In this document: positions 25,125 through 33,836 of the stretch, one piece after another
How positions within the stretch are numbered: position 1 is the stretch's first letter
How the letters are laid out: every line of letters starts with the position of its first letter
DNA from: BOG-938 sp048498155
GTDB lineage: Bacteria > Pseudomonadota > Alphaproteobacteria > Caulobacterales > Caulobacteraceae
Direction: 5' to 3'
DNA length: 64,000 nt
Assembly (NCBI GenBank): GCA_048498155.1
Contig: JBEHYN010000002.1
Span: 62,001-126,000 of the forward strand
Notes under the pieces: generated by a model
What the model saw: the letters and a program-made list of their open reading frames with translations, nothing else
Database searches by the model: none
What the model was told of the DNA's origin: nothing
Translations under genes and position numbers: made by a program

Positions 25125-28100
25125 GTGCAATTCCAACGGCTTCGCCTCACGGGCTTCAAGTCCTTCGTCGAACCGACCGAGTTCCGGATCGAGCCCGGCC
25201 TGACGGGCATTGTCGGGCCTAACGGCTGCGGAAAATCCAACTTGCTGGAAGCCCTGCGCTGGGTGATGGGCGCCAATTCAGCCAAGGCCATGCGCGCAGG
25301 CGGCATGGAGGACGTGATCTTCGCCGGGTCCGGCTCGCGGCCGTCGCGCAATCATGCCGAGGTGGTGCTGTACATCGACAATGCAGACCGCAGCGCTCCG
25401 GCGGAGTTCAACGATCACGCCCAGCTTGAGGTCTCGCGCCGGATCGACAAAGGGGACGGCTCGACCTACCGCGTCAATGGGCGCGAAGTGCGCGCGCGCG
25501 ACGTCCAACTGCTGTTTGCCGATGCTTCCACCGGAGCCAATTCACCCGCCTTGGTGCGTCAGGGGCAGATCTCCGAACTGATCGCCGCCAAGCCGCAAAA
25601 CCGGCGCATGATTCTGGAAGAAGCGGCGGGAGTGTCTGGCCTGCACACGCGCCGGCACGAAGCGGAGCTGAGACTGCGCGCCGCTGAGGCCAATCTATTG
25701 CGGTTGGACGATGTGGCGCGAGAGCTGGAAAGCACGCTGAACCGCCTGAAGCGCGAGGCTCGATCTGCAGAGAAATACAAGCGCTTGGCGGCGGAAATTC
25801 GCATGGTGCAGAGCGCGGTGCTGCTCGCCCGCTGGCGCGAGGCGGAGGATGCGCGCCAACGAGCGGAAGCGGAAGCAAAGGACGCCGCAGAGGCGGTGGA
25901 GCGTAGCGCCCTGGCCGCAGCCGCAGCGACCGAGGCAGCCCTGCTCGCCGCCGAGGCCATCAAGCCCTTGCGGGATGAGGAGGCGGTCGCCGCCGCCGTG
26001 CTGCACCGCCTGGCCATTGAGAAAGACCGGATTGAGCGCGAGGCCGAGCAGGCGCAGGCTGAGGTCGAGCGCCTGTCTGAGGCCCTCGCCCGCATCGCCG
26101 CCGACAAGTCGCGCGAGGCGCAACTGATCGAGGATTCGCATGGGGCCTTGCAGCGCCTAGCTGACGAAATAGCCGGCCTCGAGGCGCAAATCTCTGACGC
26201 GCCGGAACATCTGCCTCAACTTAAGGCGGCCGCAGAGGCCACCGAACGCGCACGCGCTGACGCTGAGGCGCAGGTCGAACGTCTGGCCGCCGAGGCCGCC
26301 GCGGAAGAGGCCAAGCGCCGCAGCGCCCAGGGGCGGTTGGAAGAGGCGCACGCGCGGCTGGACCGGACTACGCGCGCGATGGACGCCGCCAAGGCAGAGC
26401 GGGCTGGATTGGGACCCGCCGAGGACCCGCGCGCAACGGGCGTCAAAATTGCCTTCGAGGCGGCCTTGGAGACCCTGCGCACGGCGCGCGAGGCCTTGGA
26501 GGCGGCTGAGAACGCGCAACAAAAGGCCGCCGCCGAGGAGGCGCTGGCGCGCGAGGGGGCTCGCAAGGCTGAAGACCAGCTGAATCGGCTCAAATCGGAA
26601 GCGCGGGGTCTGGCCCAATTGACTGCGCCCGGCGCCCGAGGCGGCTTTGCCCGCGCCAGCGACGCCGTACAGCCCGACCGCGGCTATGAGGCCGCGATCG
26701 CGGCGGCGCTTGGCGATGATCTCGACGCGGCGTTAGACTCCAAGGCGCCGGCCTTCTGGGGCGGGGCGGATGCGCCTCCCGTGGCGTGGCCCGAAGGGGT
26801 CAAGCCCTTGGCCCCGCTGATCAAGGCGCCGCAGGCCCTGGCGGCGCGTCTGGCCCTGGTCGGCGTGGTGGCGCGGGCCGACGGCGACCGACTACATAAG
26901 GTTCTGCCAGTGGGCGCGAGGCTGGTGTCGCGCGAAGGCGATCTTTGGCGGTGGGACGGCTTTGTCTCGCGGGCCGACGCGCCGCGACCGGCGGCGGTGC
27001 GCTTGGCTCAGAAAACGCGGCTGGGCGAACTGGAAACGGAAATCGACGCCTTGACCCCGCAAGCGGCGCAAAGCGCGGCCACGCAGAATGCGGCGGCGCA
27101 AAGGCTGCACGCAGCCGAGGAGGCCGTGCGCCTGGCCCGCCGAGCGCCGCCTGAAGCCGAACGCGAGCTTGGGCGGGCCCGCGAGGCGATGGAGGCGATC
27201 GCGCGCGAGGGCGCCCGCCGGGACGCCCGCGCCCAATCCCTGGATGAAACCATCGCCCGCTTTGAGGGGGAGCGGGTGGAGGCGGAGGGGCAACTGCAAG
27301 TTGCCGAAAGCGACGCGGCGGCCAACGCCGTGTCGGACACCTTGGGTCCACGTCTGTCACAGGCGCGACAGGCGGCGGCCGAGGCGCGCGAGGCGGCGGC
27401 CGGCGCACGCTCGGCCCTGGATGTGGAGCAACGCCTGCGCGAAGGGCGCCAGTCTCGGCTTGACGCCCTGCGGGCCGACCGGACCGACTGGACCCGCCGA
27501 TCTGAAGCGGCCGCCAAACGCACAGACGCCTTGACCCTGGAAACAACCAAGACCGATCAGGCCCTGGCCGGCGCGCGTGAGGCCCCCCGGGCGGTGCAGG
27601 CGCGTCAGCTGAAGCTGATGGACGAATTGTCGGTGGCCGAAGCGCGGCGAAACACGGCCGGCGACGCCCTGACCTCGGCCGAAAGCGTGCTGAGCGAGGC
27701 GGATCGGGCAGGGCGGGTGGCCGATCACGCCGCCGCCGAAGCGCGCGAGCGGCGGGCCGGGCTGGACGCGCGCCTGGAAGCGTCCGGCGCGCGCATGGTT
27801 GAGGTGGGCGGCGATATCCGCGAGGCGACCGGCGTGGAGCCGGACGAACTCGCCCGGCGTCTGGTCGAGGACGCGGCGGCGGTGCCGACCGATCCGGCAG
27901 GGGTGGAGGCGCACCTGCGGGCGCTGGAGCGCGACCGGGACGCTATCGGCCTGGTCAATCTGAGGGCCGAGGAAGAGGCGGTGGAATACGCCGAACGGCT
28001 GGAGACCTTGCGGGTCGAGCGCGCCGACTTGAGCGGGGCTGTGGCGCGTCTGCGTCAGGGCATCGAGGAGCTGAATTCAGAGGGCCGCGACCGCCTGTTA

Positions 28101-28568
28101 GCCGCGTTCGAGGTGATCAACGGTCATTTTCAAACCCTGTTCCAAACCCTGTTCGGCGGCGGTCAGGCCGAACTGCGGTTGATTGAATCCGACGATCCTT
28201 TGGAGGCGGGGCTGGAAATCTTCGCCTGCCCGCCGGGTAAGCGGCTGGCGACCATGTCGCTGATGTCTGGCGGCGAACAGGCGCTGACGGCGGCGGCTCT
28301 GATTTTCGGCGTGTTCCTCGCCAACCCCGCGCCCGTGTGCGTGCTGGACGAGGTGGATGCACCGCTGGATGACGCCAATGTCGAGCGCTTCTGCATCATG
28401 CTCAACGAAATGCGCGAGCGCACCCAGACCCGCTTCATCGCCATCACCCACAACCCGGTGACCATGGCGCGGATGGACCGCCTGTTCGGCGTGACCATGC
28501 CCGAACGCGGCGTTTCGCAACTGGTGTCGGTGGACCTGCGCCAGGCCGAGGCCCTGGTCGCGCAGTAG
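25125..28568 (+). CDS. smc: Chromosome segregation ATPase SMC
   Basis: 1147 residues with the SMC layout: an N-terminal Walker A GPNGCGKSN (residues 31-39), long Ala/Glu/Arg-rich coiled coils (about 165-500 and 640-1000), a hinge with GARGGFARASDAVQ and GYEAAIAAALGDDLDA, and a C-terminal signature LMSGGEQALTAAAL with Walker B PVCVLDEVDAPLDDANV. It condenses and aligns chromosome arms, loaded at ParB-parS, with ScpA/ScpB as partners (not in the window). The start is GTG 25125. The coiled-coil DNA is strongly GC-biased, which produces many false frames on the other strand. Confidence 0.97.
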   Translation: MQFQRLRLTGFKSFVEPTEFRIEPGLTGIVGPNGCGKSNLLEALRWVMGANSAKAMRAGGMEDVIFAGSGSRPSRNHAEVVLYIDNADRSAPAEFNDHAQLEVSRRIDKGDGSTYRVNGREVRARDVQLLFADASTGANSPALVRQGQISELIAAKPQNRRMILEEAAGVSGLHTRRHEAELRLRAAEANLLRLDDVARELESTLNRLKREARSAEKYKRLAAEIRMVQSAVLLARWREAEDARQRAEAEAKDAAEAVERSALAAAAATEAALLAAEAIKPLRDEEAVAAAVLHRLAIEKDRIEREAEQAQAEVERLSEALARIAADKSREAQLIEDSHGALQRLADEIAGLEAQISDAPEHLPQLKAAAEATERARADAEAQVERLAAEAAAEEAKRRSAQGRLEEAHARLDRTTRAMDAAKAERAGLGPAEDPRATGVKIAFEAALETLRTAREALEAAENAQQKAAAEEALAREGARKAEDQLNRLKSEARGLAQLTAPGARGGFARASDAVQPDRGYEAAIAAALGDDLDAALDSKAPAFWGGADAPPVAWPEGVKPLAPLIKAPQALAARLALVGVVARADGDRLHKVLPVGARLVSREGDLWRWDGFVSRADAPRPAAVRLAQKTRLGELETEIDALTPQAAQSAATQNAAAQRLHAAEEAVRLARRAPPEAERELGRAREAMEAIAREGARRDARAQSLDETIARFEGERVEAEGQLQVAESDAAANAVSDTLGPRLSQARQAAAEAREAAAGARSALDVEQRLREGRQSRLDALRADRTDWTRRSEAAAKRTDALTLETTKTDQALAGAREAPRAVQARQLKLMDELSVAEARRNTAGDALTSAESVLSEADRAGRVADHAAAEARERRAGLDARLEASGARMVEVGGDIREATGVEPDELARRLVEDAAAVPTDPAGVEAHLRALERDRDAIGLVNLRAEEEAVEYAERLETLRVERADLSGAVARLRQGIEELNSEGRDRLLAAFEVINGHFQTLFQTLFGGGQAELRLIESDDPLEAGLEIFACPPGKRLATMSLMSGGEQALTAAALIFGVFLANPAPVCVLDEVDAPLDDANVERFCIMLNEMRERTQTRFIAITHNPVTMARMDRLFGVTMPERGVSQLVSVDLRQAEALVAQ

Positions 28569-28612
28569 GGGCGCGCAGTTCTCACGCCGTAGTGCGTGTT
28601 CGGTCCCAAGCC

Positions 28613-28966
28613 TCAGGCGCCGATGAGCAGTTCCGCTGGGATATGCCAGGAGCGACAGACTCGGCGGATGTGTTCGACGGACAGGGTGCGGCGGCCGGCC
28701 AGGATTTCCGTGGCGCGCGATTGTGAGCCGAGGACGGCGGCGAAATCACCCCGAGTGTAGCCCCGGTCTCGCATGACCTGCACGATCACTTCGACGGGAT
28801 CGGCGGTCGGTATGGGGAAGCGGGTTTCCTCGTAACGCTCCACCAGGGTCGCCAGGACATCAAGTTTGTCGCCATCGGGCGTGCCGGGGGGCGCCCCCCA
28901 AAGCCGTTCGATTTCGCGCAGGGCCTGGGTGTGGTCAGCGTCCGTTTGAATCGGTCGAATATCCAT
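28613..28966 (-). CDS. higA: HigA-type antitoxin (XRE family)
   Basis: 117 residues. The N-terminus MDIRPIQTDADHTQAL and ALREIERLWGAPPGTPDGDKL, then VLATLVERYEETRFPIPTADP, match the COG5499/HigA antitoxin group. The C-terminal helix-turn-helix is GYTRGDFAAVLGSQSRATEIL with GRRTLSVEHIRRV. It neutralises the HigB-like toxin encoded 10 bp upstream and should repress the operon through its HTH. I use ATG 28966; an upstream ATG at 29023 lies within the toxin gene. It is separated from smc by 44 bp in convergent orientation. Confidence 0.9.
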   Translation of the reverse strand: MDIRPIQTDADHTQALREIERLWGAPPGTPDGDKLDVLATLVERYEETRFPIPTADPVEVIVQVMRDRGYTRGDFAAVLGSQSRATEILAGRRTLSVEHIRRVCRSWHIPAELLIGA

Positions 28967-28976
28967 GTTCGGCTCC

Positions 28977-29279
28977 CTAGAAGATCGAGACTGTGAGGGC
29001 GTCGACGCGGTCGTATTGCGCATGGCTGCCCAGGAATTTGATAAATGCGATCTGCCGCCCGAAATCGAAGGCGACGATCAAGCGGTAGTCACCCCCGCTG
29101 ACTTGAAATCTTACACGTTCTCCGTTGAGGGCCTTCGCCTTGGAGAACGCCGCCTGGACCTCAGCGGCCGATCCCCAAGTAGCGGCCTTGGTGACGGACA
29201 GCCAATGCGCCAGGGACGCCCGGGTTTCCGGGTGAAGCTCAGCGAAGGCGATCAACGTTTGGCGCGCGATGATCCTCAT
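28977..29279 (-). CDS. higB: HigB-type toxin (mRNA interferase family)
   Basis: 100 residues of the HigB_toxin (PF09907) type, RelE-like fold, expected to cut mRNA on the ribosome. Family pattern: MRIIARQTLIAFAELHPETRASLAHW, with ATWGSAAEVQAAFSKAKALNG, then RVRFQVSGGDYRLIVAFDF and FIKFLGSHAQYDRVDA. The toxin gene precedes the antitoxin gene, as is usual for HigBA. Transcription runs leftward from a short region with two palindromes. This is the only accessory-looking module in the window. Confidence 0.9.
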   Translation of the reverse strand: MRIIARQTLIAFAELHPETRASLAHWLSVTKAATWGSAAEVQAAFSKAKALNGERVRFQVSGGDYRLIVAFDFGRQIAFIKFLGSHAQYDRVDALTVSIF

Positions 29280-29295
29280 GGCCGCATGGTGTCAT

Positions 29296-29336
29296 TTCCC
29301 AATACGGGAATCAAGTAAATTTCCCAGAACGGGAAA
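29296..29336. promoter_or_regulatory. Two palindromic operators upstream of higBA
   Basis: TTCCC-AATAC-GGGAA (29296-29310) and TTTCCC-AGAAC-GGGAAA (29320-29336) are near-identical inverted repeats with 5-bp spacers, centres 25 bp apart, starting 17 bp before the toxin ATG. They are the obvious binding sites for the HigA helix-turn-helix and would give autoregulation. They also lie in the 146-bp region shared with the divergent SMP-30 gene. Confidence 0.8.
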
Positions 29337-29425
29337 CGGTGCGCGCAATTGGGTCGTTCTGCCGGACGCCATTGCTGTCGCGGCATATTGGCTTAATCCT
29401 GGGCAAAACACGCTGGAGGAAACCC

Positions 29426-30451
29426 ATGCATCCATCACGCCCGAGCACTGCCGTATCCCGCCGCACGGTGCTGGCCGCAGCCGGGGCGAGCGCCTTGGCC
29501 TGGAGCGCACACGCTGACGAACGGGCGGTGGTCGGCCGTGTGGTTCGCGAGGACCCGGCTCTGGACGCCCTGGTCGAGGTCGGCGCGCCGGTGGAAAAGC
29601 TGCGGGATGGGTTTGTCTGGGCCGAGGGTCCGGTGTGGATCGGCGGGGCGGACGGTTATCTGCTGGCCTCCGACGCGCGGGGCAACGCCATCCGCCGGTG
29701 GAGCGGAAAGGACGGCGGCTCGGACTGGCTGGTCCCCAGCGGCTGGCAAGGCGCACCGGATGCGGGGCTGTCAGAGCCAGGCACCAACGGCCTGTGCCTG
29801 GGGCGCGGTGGCGTCGTTTGCGCCGACTCCGGCTCGCGCGGGGTCGGGCTGATCGATCTGAAGACCAAGGCCAAGACGGTGCTGTGCTCGCACTTTGAGG
29901 GCAAGCGCTTCAACAGCCCCAACGATGTGGTGGTGGGGCCGGACGGGGCCGCCTATTTCACCGATCCGCCCTATGGGCTGAAGGACCGGGTGAATTCGCC
30001 CCTGCGCGAGATGGACTATTCAGGGGTGTTCCGCCTGGGGCCGGACAATGTGGTCAGCGTGATCGACCGCACCTTGTCGCCCAACGGCATCGGCCTGTCG
30101 CCGGATGGACGCACCCTTTACGTGACCAACAAGTCCCAGTGGCTGGCCATCAGCCTGGACGCCCAAGGACGGCCTACGGACAAGCGGGCGCTGATCACCG
30201 CGGACGCCGCGATGGTCGGCGGCGACGGCATGCGGGTGGACAGCGCGGGCAACTTGTGGGTCTCAAGCCTGATCGGCATCTGTATCTATTCGCCGCAAGG
30301 CAAGCGTCTGGGCGTGATCCAAGCCGACCAGACCCAGAGCAATTGCGAGTTCGGCGCTGACGGGTATTTGTACATCACCTCGCACAGTCGGCTGCTGCGG
30401 GTGAAAGTGAAGGCGCGGAAGCTGGTGTGGCCGGTCCGGAGCAAGGCCTGA
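29426..30451 (+). CDS. SMP-30/gluconolactonase family protein, Tat-exported
   Basis: 341 residues. A twin-arginine signal (SRRTVLAAAGASALAWSAHA) predicts export of a folded, metal-binding enzyme to the periplasm. The six-bladed propeller shows FVWAEGPVWIG, FNSPNDVVVGPDGAAYFTDPPYG, LSPNGIGLSPDGRTLYV and GGDGMRVDSAGNLWVSS, with the metal ligands Glu, Asn and Asp in these motifs. It is likely a sugar lactonase; the substrate is unknown. ATG 29426 follows AGGAAACCC. It is divergent from higB. Confidence 0.9.
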   Translation: MHPSRPSTAVSRRTVLAAAGASALAWSAHADERAVVGRVVREDPALDALVEVGAPVEKLRDGFVWAEGPVWIGGADGYLLASDARGNAIRRWSGKDGGSDWLVPSGWQGAPDAGLSEPGTNGLCLGRGGVVCADSGSRGVGLIDLKTKAKTVLCSHFEGKRFNSPNDVVVGPDGAAYFTDPPYGLKDRVNSPLREMDYSGVFRLGPDNVVSVIDRTLSPNGIGLSPDGRTLYVTNKSQWLAISLDAQGRPTDKRALITADAAMVGGDGMRVDSAGNLWVSSLIGICIYSPQGKRLGVIQADQTQSNCEFGADGYLYITSHSRLLRVKVKARKLVWPVRSKA

Positions 30452-30616
30452 GGTCTGAACCAGTGAGGGTTTGACTGTCCTGGCGCCACCCGTGTGCAGC
30501 GGTGATGTAATAACTCGAACCACCGAGGTCACCGAGCGCCCCAAGTTGGGAACCCTTCGATGAGACACTTTAAATAGGCACAGTGGTTGTAGTGGCTGTG
30601 GGCTGCGAGCTCGCTG

Positions 30617-30937
30617 TCAGTATTGGCGCTCGGGCATTCGCACGACGAGGCCGTCCAGGTCTTCGCGGATTTCGATCTGACAAGACAGTCGGCTGTTGGG
30701 CGCCACATCCACGGCGTATTCGAGGGTGTCCCTCTCCTTTTCCGACATCTCGCCGGTCTTGGCGAGCCAGGCCTCGTCCACATAGACCTGGCAGGTGGCG
30801 CAACCACAATCGCCCACGCAATATGCCCAGATGCCTTTCAGATTATTGGAAAGTGCGCCGTCCATGACCGTTTGGCCGGTTGGGACGTCGATGACGTGCT
30901 GGACGCCATCGTGGGTTATGTAGGTCACTTTCGGCAT
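30617..30937 (-). CDS. 2Fe-2S ferredoxin, adrenodoxin type
   Basis: 106 residues. The cluster ligands are C40, C46, C49 (C-x5-C-x2-C in AYCVGDCGCATCQVY) and C86 (LSCQI). C44 is an extra cysteine inside the ligand loop. The fold resembles vertebrate-type ferredoxins such as Fdx/CamB that donate electrons to P450s or take part in Fe-S assembly. No P450, isc or suf gene is nearby, so the partner is unknown. The 165 bp downstream to the SMP-30 stop shows no gene. Confidence 0.93.
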   Translation of the reverse strand: MPKVTYITHDGVQHVIDVPTGQTVMDGALSNNLKGIWAYCVGDCGCATCQVYVDEAWLAKTGEMSEKERDTLEYAVDVAPNSRLSCQIEIREDLDGLVVRMPERQY

Positions 30938-31096
30938 GGTTCGATTTGATATGATGCAGGCGTTGAGATTGTCTTAGATCGAAATGGTTATCCGGCCCGC
31001 AAAAGGCGAAAAACGAGCCGCGCATCCCTTCTTGCTGCGGCTAGTGTCTAAACCCAAGGCCCAGGGTGGAGGGTATCGTCGGCGTCTTTTGCCGTG

Positions 31097-31567
31097 CTAC
31101 CCATTCCCCAACCGATCCAGCGCTCCCTGCAGAATGTACGCCGCCGCCATCTTGTCCACGAGCTCGGCGCGACGGGCGCGGGAGAGGTCGGCTTCGTCGG
31201 TCATCAGGCGCTGCACGGCCTGGGTGGACCAGCGCTCGTCCCAGAAGGCGATGAGCAGGGTCGGGTCCAGGCGCAGGAGGTTGCGGCCGAAGGCGCGAAC
31301 GGACTGGCAGCGGGGGCCTTCGGTCCCATCCATATTGACCGGCAGACCGATGACGATGGCCCTGGCGCCGCGATCCTTCATAATGGCGAACAGGCGGGCG
31401 GCTTCGTCGGTGAACTTGGATTTGCGGATCAGCTCCAGGGAACTGGCCACCATGCGGGTGGCGTCTGACACCGCCACGCCTATGGTCTTTTCGCCCAGGT
31501 CTAGGCCCAGGATGGGCGTATAGGCTGGCAGGGCGGCGGGCAGGTCCATCATGTCGACTACGGGCAT
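31097..31567 (-). CDS. ruvX: Putative pre-16S rRNA nuclease / Holliday junction resolvase RuvX
   Basis: 156 residues of the YqgF/RuvX RNase H-fold family, which acts in 5' maturation of 16S rRNA. Motifs are ILGLDLGEKTIGVAVSD (catalytic Asp), AIVIGLPVNMDGTEGPRCQSVRAF and FWDERWSTQAVQRLM (catalytic Glu). The length is normal. It is transcribed toward the ferredoxin gene (159-bp gap) and divergent from the phosphatase-like gene at 31641. Confidence 0.93.
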   Translation of the reverse strand: MPVVDMMDLPAALPAYTPILGLDLGEKTIGVAVSDATRMVASSLELIRKSKFTDEAARLFAIMKDRGARAIVIGLPVNMDGTEGPRCQSVRAFGRNLLRLDPTLLIAFWDERWSTQAVQRLMTDEADLSRARRAELVDKMAAAYILQGALDRLGNG

Positions 31568-31640
31568 GGTCGTGCTTTAGCCTGTTGAACCGATGTCACA
31601 AAGGTCTGCGACACGGGCGGGCGAGGCAGGGTGAGGGCGC

Positions 31641-33464
31641 ATGCGGTTGAACCGAACGAGAATGGGCGCCGTGGGCCTGGTCGCGGTGGCGCTGACATTG
31701 GGTTTGTCGGGGCTCGCGCCCAAGCCGCGGCACAATGTGATCCTGTTTGTGGCCGACGGACTGCGCTCGGGAATTGTCACGCCGCAGAACGCGCCGGAGC
31801 TGGCGGCGTTGAGGGCCGAGGGGGTGGATTTTCCCAACAGCCACTCGCTCTATCCCACGATCACGACGCCCAACGCATCGGCCATCGCCACCGGCCACCG
31901 GATCGGCGACACCGGTGACTTCGGCAACAATCTGTATGTCGGGCCGGAGCCCTTGGGCGGGCCGGTGGGCTCGGTCATCGCACCGATGGAAAACGACGCG
32001 GCGCTGAGCTTGATGAACCAGCGCTACGCCGGCAATGTCCTGACTGAGGACAGCCTGTTGGCCGCCGCGCGCGCCAACGGCATTGCCACCGCCGTCATCG
32101 GCAAGCTCGGCCCGACTGCGATCCAGGATGTCACCCAGCGCGATGGGCAGGGTACCATCGTAATCGACGATGCCACCGGGACGACGGCGCCCGACGGCAT
32201 TCCCCTGGCGCCTGAGATAGCGGCGGCCATCAAGGCCGCGGGGCTGCCGGTGACGGCGCCGGGTCGTGGCTTGAACGGGGATGGCGGCGCCTATAACCGG
32301 CCCGGCGCGAAGGTGGCCAATGTCGAGCAGCAGGACTGGTTCGCCAAGGTGGCGAGCGAGGTGATCCTGCCGCGCTTCAAGGCGGCGCGAAAGCCGTTCG
32401 TGCTAGTGTTCTGGTCGCGCGATCCGGACGGCACCCAGCATAACCAGGGCGACAGCCTCAACCAGCTGAGCCCGGGCATCAACGGTGCGACGACGATGGC
32501 GGCGATCCACAATGCGTCGAGCGATTTGGGCAAGCTGAGGGCGGCATTAAAGCGGCTGGGTCTGGACCAGACTACGGATGTGGTGGTGACGGCCGATCAC
32601 GGCTTTGCCACGGTGTCCAAGCAGAGCCAGACCAGCGCTGCGGCCATTCAAAACTACGCCGATGTCCCGCCCGGATTTTTGCCGAGCGGATTTGTAGCGA
32701 TCGATCTTGGCCGGGCGCTGAACCTGCCCATCTTCACGCCGACGGGGGCGCCGGTGGAGCCTGGATCGCGGATCAAGGGCGGTAGCGCCTTGTTAGGCGC
32801 GGACCCCGCGCACCCGGACGTGGTCGTTGCGGCCAATGGCGGCAGCGACATGCTCTATCTGCCGGGGTCCGGGACCACGGCCCTGGCGCGTAAGATCGTC
32901 AGTATACTGACTGAGCAGGACTATACCGCCGCGATCTTCGTCAAAGGCGCCCTTGGGCCGATACCTGGAACCTTGCCGATGAGGACTGTGGGCCTGGAAG
33001 GCGGCGCCCGCACCCCTCAGCCGGACATCGTGGTCAGTTTCCGCACCTCTGCGGGCGATTGCGGTAAACCCGACACCTGCCAGATCGAGGTGGCGGACAC
33101 GGATTACCAACAGGGCCAGGGCATCCATGGCAGCTTTGGCCGGGGCGACACGCACAATTTCATGGCTGCTGTCGGTCCCGACTTTAAGCGAGGATTCGTC
33201 GATCCCGCGCCGGTGTCCAACGCCGATCTGACCCCGACCTTGGCGCACATCCTGGGTCTTAGGATCACGCCTAAAGGCCAGCTGACTGGACGAGTGATCG
33301 CGGAGAGCCTGAAGCGCGGCGTCACGCCTCGATTTGACGGCAAGACCATCCGGTCCGCGCCCGCCGCCAACGGATTTGTCACTCAGCTCGACTATCAGAC
33401 GGTCGGGCGGACGCCCTATTTCGACGCGGCGGGCATGCGCGGCCGGGTGCTGGGGCTGAAGTAG
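31641..33464 (+). CDS. Secreted alkaline-phosphatase-superfamily hydrolase (NPP type)
   Basis: 607 residues with a signal peptide (MRLNRTRMGAVGLVAVALTL). The metal and nucleophile sites look like type I phosphodiesterase/nucleotide pyrophosphatase: NVILFVADGLRSG (Asp ligand), SLYPTITTPNASAIATG (nucleophile Thr), VFWSRDPDGTQHNQGDS (Asp/His ligands), VVTADHGFATV, and a late His in GSFGRGDTHNFMAAVGPDF. It probably hydrolyses phosphodiesters in the periplasm; the substrate is unknown. It is followed by a perfect 14-bp palindrome at 33471. Confidence 0.88.
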   Translation: MRLNRTRMGAVGLVAVALTLGLSGLAPKPRHNVILFVADGLRSGIVTPQNAPELAALRAEGVDFPNSHSLYPTITTPNASAIATGHRIGDTGDFGNNLYVGPEPLGGPVGSVIAPMENDAALSLMNQRYAGNVLTEDSLLAAARANGIATAVIGKLGPTAIQDVTQRDGQGTIVIDDATGTTAPDGIPLAPEIAAAIKAAGLPVTAPGRGLNGDGGAYNRPGAKVANVEQQDWFAKVASEVILPRFKAARKPFVLVFWSRDPDGTQHNQGDSLNQLSPGINGATTMAAIHNASSDLGKLRAALKRLGLDQTTDVVVTADHGFATVSKQSQTSAAAIQNYADVPPGFLPSGFVAIDLGRALNLPIFTPTGAPVEPGSRIKGGSALLGADPAHPDVVVAANGGSDMLYLPGSGTTALARKIVSILTEQDYTAAIFVKGALGPIPGTLPMRTVGLEGGARTPQPDIVVSFRTSAGDCGKPDTCQIEVADTDYQQGQGIHGSFGRGDTHNFMAAVGPDFKRGFVDPAPVSNADLTPTLAHILGLRITPKGQLTGRVIAESLKRGVTPRFDGKTIRSAPAANGFVTQLDYQTVGRTPYFDAAGMRGRVLGLK

Positions 33465-33470
33465 AACCTT

Positions 33471-33484
33471 CTCCCTCGAGGGAG
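33471..33484. other. Perfect palindrome between hydrolase gene and gatC
   Basis: CTCCCTCGAGGGAG is a perfect 14-bp palindrome in the 82-bp gap before gatC. No T-run follows. It could be an operator or the foot of a weak RNA hairpin; nothing more can be said. Confidence 0.4.
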
Positions 33485-33546
33485 GCCTTGCGCCCGCTCG
33501 CCTTGGTCGCTAACCCACGGCCAGTCTCAAGATTGAGGAACTGTCC

Positions 33547-33834
33547 ATGGCCATCGACGCGGCGACGGTGCGCAAGGTCGCCAGGCTTGCCCGCCTGCGC
33601 GCGCCCGAAGAGCGGCTGGAGCCCTTGGCCCAGGAGCTGTCGGCGATCATCAGCTGGATCGAGCAGCTGGGCGAAGTGGACGTGGAAGGCGTGGAGCCCA
33701 TGACCTCGGCGGTCCACGTCAAGCTGCCCATGCGCGAGGACGTGGTGACCGAGGGCGGCGATCCGGCCAAGGTGCTGGCCAATGCGCCCCTGTCGCGGGA
33801 CAATTTCTTCGTCGTGCCCAAGGTGGTCGAGTAG
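33547..33834 (+). CDS. gatC: Asp/Glu-tRNA(Asn/Gln) amidotransferase subunit C
   Basis: 95 residues. GatC wraps around GatA and stabilises the GatCAB complex, which converts misacylated Glu-tRNA(Gln) and Asp-tRNA(Asn) to Gln-tRNA and Asn-tRNA. Family features are TVRKVARLARLRAPEE, LSAIISWIEQLGEVD, VEGVEPM and the C-terminus DNFFVVPKVVE. It is the first gene of gatCAB and ends 2 bp before gatA. Confidence 0.95.
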   Translation: MAIDAATVRKVARLARLRAPEERLEPLAQELSAIISWIEQLGEVDVEGVEPMTSAVHVKLPMREDVVTEGGDPAKVLANAPLSRDNFFVVPKVVE

Positions 33835-33836
33835 GC

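Noticed and set aside
25559..27914. Long open frames opposite and within smc
   Set aside because: They arise from GC-rich coiled-coil codons; their translations are Arg/Ala/Pro-rich and match no family, while smc is complete.
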